Of a stretch of DNA of 64,000 bases, positions 60,304 through 64,000 are shown one piece after another; within the stretch, counting starts at the first letter, position 1, and each line of letters starts with the position of its first letter. Source of the stretch: Pelosinus baikalensis (GTDB lineage: Bacteria; Bacillota; Negativicutes; DSM-13327); contig NZ_JAJHJB010000018.1 of assembly GCF_020819555.1 (NCBI RefSeq), forward strand, positions 43,340 through 107,339, in the 5' to 3' direction. The translations under genes and the position numbers were made by a program. A model generated the notes under the pieces. The model ran no database searches. It was not told where the DNA came from and saw only the letters and a program-made list of their open reading frames with translations.

Positions 60304-61371
60304 ATGAGTGGCTCATGGGGTAAAAAGGTTCAGTATACTATTTTTGGCGAAAGTCACGGAAAGGGGATCGGTATTACCATTGACGGATTACCGCCCGGTT
60401 TCGCAATTGACTTAGCTGAAGTAACTCGGGAGCTAGAGCGTCGCGCCCCTGGGAAAAGTCCCTTATCAACAGCACGCAATGAAAAAGACGCATTTACGAT
60501 TTGGAGTGGCTTTTTAAATGGCAAAACAACAGGAAGCCCACTATGTTCCATCATCGAAAATAAAGATCAAAGATCTGCTGATTATGAATCCTTAGCATGG
60601 AAATTTCGTCCTGGACATGCGGATTATACTGGCTCTATAAAATACAATCACTTTAATGACTTACGAGGCGGTGGACACTTCTCCGGCCGCCTCACGGCCC
60701 CTCTCGTATTCGCCGGTGCGATTGTTAAGCAGCTTTTGAGGCAACAAAACATTCATATTGGTTCTCATATCCAGCGTATCGCTTCTATTTCAGAATCTCA
60801 ATTTGATGCGGTTACAATTGACCAGACAATACTAGAACAATTAAAAACAAAATCATTCCCTGTACTTGACCCTGCTGTGGGCGAATCAATGCAACAATGC
60901 ATTCTCTCAGCCAAGACTGCGGGAGACTCTGTCGGCGGTATCATTGAAGCAGCTGTCATACATCTGCCGGCCGGCCTAGGTGATCCTTTCTTTGATTCCC
61001 TAGAAAGCACACTGGCACATCTGTTATTTTCTATCCCTGCCGTTAAAGGTGTAGAATTCGGTGCTGGATTTGCTTTTGCCCAGATGCGCGGCAGCGAGGC
61101 CAATGATGCGATGTATAGCAAAGACAATGTGGTTGTGACCTCCACCAATCACAATGGAGGAATCTTAGGAGGAATCTCCAATGGCATGCCTCTTATTTTT
61201 CGTGTAGCCATAAAACCAACCCCCTCAATTTCTTTAGAACAGAGTACTGTGAATGCAAAGGGTGAAAATGTCTCTATTACGGTGGAAGGTCGTCATGATC
61301 CTTGTATTGTCCATCGTGCGATACCTGTTATCGAAGCTGCAGCTGCAATGGCTATTTGGGATGTATTATAG
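60304..61371 (+). CDS. aroC: Chorismate synthase
   Basis: Turns EPSP into chorismate using reduced FMN; 355 residues. Landmarks: TIFGESHGKGIGITIDGLPPG, ERRAPGKSPLSTAR, RPGHADYTGSIKYN, DLRGGGHFSGRLTAPLVFAG, GGILGGISNGMPLIFRVAIKPTPS and the C-terminal GRHDPCIVHRAIPVIEAAAAM (read in parts). ATG at 60304 with AGGAGG. Second gene of the aroF transcript. Confidence 0.97.
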   Translation: MSGSWGKKVQYTIFGESHGKGIGITIDGLPPGFAIDLAEVTRELERRAPGKSPLSTARNEKDAFTIWSGFLNGKTTGSPLCSIIENKDQRSADYESLAWKFRPGHADYTGSIKYNHFNDLRGGGHFSGRLTAPLVFAGAIVKQLLRQQNIHIGSHIQRIASISESQFDAVTIDQTILEQLKTKSFPVLDPAVGESMQQCILSAKTAGDSVGGIIEAAVIHLPAGLGDPFFDSLESTLAHLLFSIPAVKGVEFGAGFAFAQMRGSEANDAMYSKDNVVVTSTNHNGGILGGISNGMPLIFRVAIKPTPSISLEQSTVNAKGENVSITVEGRHDPCIVHRAIPVIEAAAAMAIWDVL

Positions 61372-61413
61372 GCGACTTAAATTTTAAGATCCTTTGGATT
61401 TTTTGAAATCACA

Positions 61414-61458
61414 AAAAATCAGCGTCTAGGTATTTACCTTAGACGCTGATTTTTAATT
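61414..61458. terminator. Bidirectional terminator between aroC and aroK
   Basis: AAAAATCAGCGTCT / AGACGCTGATTTTT, 14-bp perfect stem, between convergent genes. Confidence 0.85.
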
Positions 61459-61489
61459 TTAAATTTGCGATTTCATCATATCTAATAAT

Positions 61490-62032
61490 TTAAAAAGATT
61501 TGTCAGAAATGCCTAATTGCTCACTATCCTGGCTTTTTATAATTACTTTTAGAATCTGGTCTGCTGCAGAATGTAATGACAGCCCGTTGGTAATTCGATA
61601 ATGACAATGTCCCTCATATAAATGCTTTCTCTGTTCGTATAAGCTATAAATCCTCTTTACATTATCTGCTAGCAACGGACGAGCTGCAACGTCAATCGTT
61701 TCTATTATCATTTCGATTGGTCGGTCAATATAAAAGATAGTACCTTTTTGCTGTAATACAGCTATATTCTCAGGACGAGTCACTACACCGCCTCCAGTAG
61801 CAATAACAATTGGTTTCTTGCTGCTAACTTCACGAACTGCATTACTTTCAATCTGACGAAAATGTGACTCTCCTAATAAAAAAAGCTCAGAAATAGTCTT
61901 ATTCTCTTTTTTCTGTATATACTGGTCAATATCATAGAAATCAAGCTCTAATCGTTCTGCAATAATCGCACCTAGAGACGTCTTACCACTACCTGGCATA
62001 CCAATCAACACAATATTATTATGAAATTTCAT
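61490..62032 (-). CDS. aroK: Shikimate kinase
   Basis: ATP-dependent phosphorylation of shikimate; 180 residues. P-loop IGMPGSGKTSLG (about 9-20), DIDQYIQKKENKTI with the substrate Asp, FRQIESNAV, ATGGGVVTRPEN (Walker B-like, shikimate binding) and the lid Arg in AARPLLADN. ATG at 62032 starts the conserved domain; a 25-codon extension to 62107 is encoded by a dispersed repeat and is rejected. The gene lies behind its own aromatic leader peptide and terminator. Confidence 0.92.
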   Translation of the reverse strand: MKFHNNIVLIGMPGSGKTSLGAIIAERLELDFYDIDQYIQKKENKTISELFLLGESHFRQIESNAVREVSSKKPIVIATGGGVVTRPENIAVLQQKGTIFYIDRPIEMIIETIDVAARPLLADNVKRIYSLYEQRKHLYEGHCHYRITNGLSLHSAADQILKVIIKSQDSEQLGISDKSF

Positions 62033-62062
62033 TACAATACACCGCCTACTATTTTTTATGTT

Positions 62063-62107
62063 CTCCCTTGTGTGCCGCAGCAGCGGCATTGTGTCTTTGT
62101 GGTTCAT
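62063..62107. repeat. Partial copy of the dispersed REP/MITE-like repeat
   Basis: Matches 37301-37343 (CTCC-TTGTGTGCCGCA, CAGCGGCATTGTG, CTTTGTGGTTCAT) with few changes. It lies in the aroK 5' leader between the attenuator and the start codon. Confidence 0.75.
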
Positions 62108-62166
62108 AATTCCTTATGTTTTTTCACTTACAAAATTTGCAAATCACAATACCATAAAACAAAAAA

Positions 62167-62190
62167 AATAAGACTCTAATGAGTCTTATT
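62167..62190 (-). terminator. Attenuator terminator between the leader ORF and aroK
   Basis: On the minus strand AATAAGACTC-ATTA-GAGTCTTATT (10-bp stem) followed by T residues. Nearly the same sequence as the terminator before aroF; it begins 24 bases after the leader ORF stop. Confidence 0.8.
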
Positions 62191-62214
62191 TTTTATCACA
62201 AAACAGTCATCTGT

Positions 62215-62352
62215 TTACCTGCTCGTGTTTAAGTTCTCATTTAACAGCCTATTCATTTGATACATCCCAAAATAGCCAGCGCTATAAAAATAACCCCAAC
62301 TAAAAAAACTAAAATATTGATTTTGAAATCTCTTAGTTAAGAATGTAATCAT
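62215..62352 (-). CDS. Aromatic-rich leader peptide, 45 residues, upstream of aroK
   Basis: Minus-strand ORF with GGAGG nine bases before ATG 62352. Thirteen of 45 residues are aromatic (7 Phe, 5 Tyr, 1 Trp), packed in NQYFSFFSWGYFYSAGYFG (residues 11-29), which aligns with QYFYFFGWSYFFSFDFFG of the aroF leader (common pattern QYFxFFxWxYFxSxxxFG, with Y/F exchange). Both continue to an Asn-Glu codon pair AATGAG near the end, a possible antiterminator half. A terminator follows after 24 bases, then aroK. Interpreted as an attenuator leader peptide. Confidence 0.8.
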   Translation of the reverse strand: MITFLTKRFQNQYFSFFSWGYFYSAGYFGMYQMNRLLNENLNTSR

Positions 62353-62386
62353 TATAATAGCCTCCGCTCAACATAATACTGTTTTT

Positions 62387-62414
62387 ATTATACCAAATAA
62401 ACAATAATTGTCAA
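62387..62414 (-). promoter_or_regulatory. Promoter of the aroK leader transcript
   Basis: Minus strand TTGACA (62414-62409), 16-base spacer and TATAAT (62392-62387); the same hexamers and spacing as the aroF leader promoter. Confidence 0.87.
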
Positions 62415-62578
62415 GTATCTATCAAAACGCAATGATGGCATTAATAAATTGTTATCATTTCATTATTTTAAAAACACAAACGTCCTTCTACGATATATTC
62501 ACTCTAAAACTAGAAATGTACAATAATTTTTGTCTGAAAGATCGCTGCTTTTTATTTTAAATTACAACAAATAAAAAA

Positions 62579-62628
62579 CTTCTTAATAAGCACATTGTAC
62601 ATTGATCTATACATTGTGTTTATTAAGA
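62579..62628. terminator. Imperfect hairpin, probable terminator
   Basis: CTTCTTAATAAGCACATTGT pairs with ACATTGTGTTTATTAAGAAG with two mismatches; it lies after the chemotaxis-protein remnant on the minus strand. Confidence 0.5.
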
Positions 62629-62654
62629 AGATATTACACCTAAAGCTAATTGCG

Positions 62655-62760
62655 TTCTTGGGACTGAGCGGTTATCTCTTCTGCAGTGCCAGCTAACGTA
62701 CTGATGCTATTCAATAAGGGTTAGCCATTTCTTTTAACGATTCTATTTTAGTCATTCTTC
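62655..62760 (-). pseudogene. Degenerate fragment of a methyl-accepting chemotaxis protein
   Basis: Two frames on the minus strand give MTKIESLKEMANP and, after a shift, NSISTLAGTAEEITAQSQE, which resembles an MCP signalling-helix segment. Only about 35 codons survive, without a full gene around them. It sits just downstream of aroD. Confidence 0.45.
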
Positions 62761-62804
62761 CTCTATCACATCCACCCATTAGTCTTGAATCGTTATGATC
62801 TTAC

Positions 62805-63557
62805 CTACATCCCCATGGATTTTTTTACAATATAGAACACTGTATTTAAATCTTCAATCGGCACTTGCCCAGGTGCAGAGCTGCTTTGACCTACTGCAAA
62901 ACTAACGGTCGAGCCAAAAACGCCTCCAAACAGGCGAGTTACGGCACCAAGCCCTCCCATTGACATGCTAATTACAGGAATCTTCAACTTATTTTTTGCT
63001 TCTAAGGTTACACTCAATAGCGTAAGAACATCTTCTAATGTTTTTGGCATAACTGCCACTTTTGCAACATCAGCACCATATTGTTCTGCTTGTTTGAACT
63101 TTTGTTCTAAGCTTTCTTTACTTGGCGTGCAATTAAAATTATGAAAGGATGCAATTACTTTCGTACTATTTTCTCGTGCTGCTTTGCATAACTGCTGAAA
63201 GTGTTCTGGCAGATTGCTCAATTCACAATCCACATATTCTACACTTGTATTCGTGCAGATGGCTGCATTTAGTTCAATCGCTTCACGATCTGACAGCGGA
63301 ATAGTTTGACCGCCTTCCCGAGTAGAACGAATCGTGAAGATGATCGGTAAATCGCCCGCAATCCCTTTGATTTTATTCGCTAAGGTAACTACTTCATCAG
63401 TATTGGCAATACCTTCAAAGAAATCGGCACGCCATTCAATAATATCCGGTTTTTTTTCTAAAACATTTGCTAATTCAGCTAATACAATTTCTTGATTTCT
63501 TCCCACCAGTGGAGTACATATCAATGGCTGTGTTCCTTCCCCAATTACCTTACTCAA
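62805..63557 (-). CDS. aroD: 3-dehydroquinate dehydratase, type I
   Basis: Third step of the shikimate pathway by a Schiff-base mechanism; 250 residues. CTPLVGRNQEIV, IIEWRADFFEG (substrate Arg), FTIRSTREGGQT, the catalytic His in IASFHNFNCTPS (about residue 143), the Schiff-base Lys in DVAKVAVMPKTLEDV (about 170) and ISMSMGGLGAVTRLFGGVFGS. The start is TTG at 63557 with GGGAGG ten bases ahead. It stands alone on its transcript; no aromatic leader ORF was found upstream. Confidence 0.94.
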   Translation of the reverse strand: MSKVIGEGTQPLICTPLVGRNQEIVLAELANVLEKKPDIIEWRADFFEGIANTDEVVTLANKIKGIAGDLPIIFTIRSTREGGQTIPLSDREAIELNAAICTNTSVEYVDCELSNLPEHFQQLCKAARENSTKVIASFHNFNCTPSKESLEQKFKQAEQYGADVAKVAVMPKTLEDVLTLLSVTLEAKNKLKIPVISMSMGGLGAVTRLFGGVFGSTVSFAVGQSSSAPGQVPIEDLNTVFYIVKKSMGM

Positions 63558-63869
63558 TTTAAATTAGCCTCCCTTTATATGTTACTATCCCGACATTTCC
63601 TACCTAGCTTTATTCATATCAGTACTTTACTGCATTACTACTTTTCTAAAACCTTACTTCCCTTCTATGATTGCATCCTTGCCTTCAAAAAATAATCATA
63701 ACGTTTATGCACTGCATTTGCAATATAGTAGTATCCATCATTTACATTTCAAGATATTCTTTCAATGTAAATGATCTTCCTAAATTTTATATTAAACGCA
63801 GCCTCTTTTCAATCGATAATTACAATCAAAATAATAAGAATCAACGATTAACATAACCTATTCTGGAAA
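63558..63869. other. Intergenic region upstream of aroD
   Basis: No gene is supported. It holds an 11-bp inverted repeat TCATTTACATT / AATGTAAATGA (63738-63748, 63764-63774), a possible operator or hairpin in the aroD promoter region. Confidence 0.4.
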
Positions 63870-63912
63870 ATTCACAGCTGGTCTCCACTGTAATTGGAGA
63901 CCAGCTGTGAAT
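63870..63912. terminator. Terminator after the gene at the right edge
   Basis: Perfect 17-bp inverted repeat (63870-63886, 63896-63912) about 20 bases after the stop of the partial minus-strand gene. Confidence 0.85.
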
Positions 63913-63932
63913 ATCTAAATCATCCCTCTTGA

Positions 63933-64000
63933 TCAGAATATTGGTCGTCTAATTACATCAATAATGGTTCCATCCCGATATTCTACAACTCCGACAATCT
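63933..64000 (-). CDS. C-terminal tail of a partial gene, possibly citrate lyase alpha subunit
   Basis: Only the last 21 codons are in the window: IVGVVEYRDGTIIDVIRRPIF and a stop. The VEYRDGT-IDV ending resembles that of the citrate lyase alpha subunit (CitF), but the stretch is too short to be sure. A strong terminator follows. Confidence 0.4.
   Translation of the reverse strand, partial: IVGVVEYRDGTIIDVIRRPIF

Noticed and set aside
62033..62107. N-terminal extension of AroK
   Set aside because: It is encoded by a dispersed repeat and absent from the family; ATG 62032 begins the conserved P-loop domain.

Overview
The window reads as chromosome from a low-GC Firmicute, most likely of the class Negativicutes (Pelosinus/Sporomusa type). 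This placement is an inference. It rests on AT-rich DNA, strong AGGAGG-type ribosome sites, T-box leaders on leuS and the trp operon, a lysine riboswitch, RNase J, a split L-serine dehydratase, GlcD/GlcF oxidase and bacteriohemerythrin. No rRNA, tRNA, CRISPR array or prophage was seen.

Layout. 1-9.8 kb: the 5' part of comEC, a MalY/PatB C-S lyase, an orphan polar amino acid ABC ATPase, a DUF1847 protein, a DUF2325 + double-YezD pair, an internally deleted IS30 transposase, comEA, and a nicotinate phosphoribosyltransferase next to an NrtR-like Nudix regulator. 10-19.8 kb: leuS with its T-box, a cysteine desulfurase-ThiF/MoeB pair, purB and several small unknown genes. 19.9-26.3 kb: a galactose module (mglBAC, a ROK regulator, galK). 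26.6-33.4 kb: a frameshifted aldo/keto reductase, a frameshifted response regulator-PP2C phosphatase, resA-ccdA, lgt, ridA and sdaAB-sdaAA. 33.7-41.2 kb: a LuxR-type response regulator, glcD-glcF, gene fossils and giant hairpins, RNase J, and a sugar-diacid-sensing histidine kinase. 41.3-51 kb: a lysine-riboswitch permease, DUF457 protein, hemerythrin, two Cys-rich small proteins, EamA, a frameshifted ECF sigma factor, a divergent MFS/LysR pair and a DUF4931 protein. 51-63.6 kb: aromatic amino acid biosynthesis, with trpDFCBAEG-pheA under a tryptophan T-box, aroF-aroC, aroK and aroD. The window ends in the tail of a possible citrate lyase alpha subunit.

The most interesting signal is in the aromatic region. 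Two small ORFs not predicted as ordinary genes, 53 and 45 codons and very rich in Phe/Tyr/Trp, sit between a strong promoter and an intrinsic terminator ahead of aroF-aroC and of aroK. They share a peptide motif, a near-identical terminator, similar stop-to-terminator spacing and a possible antiterminator segment. This looks like ribosome-mediated (leader peptide) attenuation, alongside the T-box control of the trp operon in the same cluster. Such control is classically described in proteobacteria, not Firmicutes.

Other notable signals: a family of short hairpin-plus-terminator leaders near DUF1847, DUF2325/YezD and cysteine desulfurase genes; two genes (trpF and the LuxR-type regulator) whose full-length frames can only start at AUU or a similar non-standard codon; three genes each broken by a one-base contraction; and a perfect 28-bp hairpin that buries a ribosome binding site and shares its core with a second 26-bp hairpin nearby.
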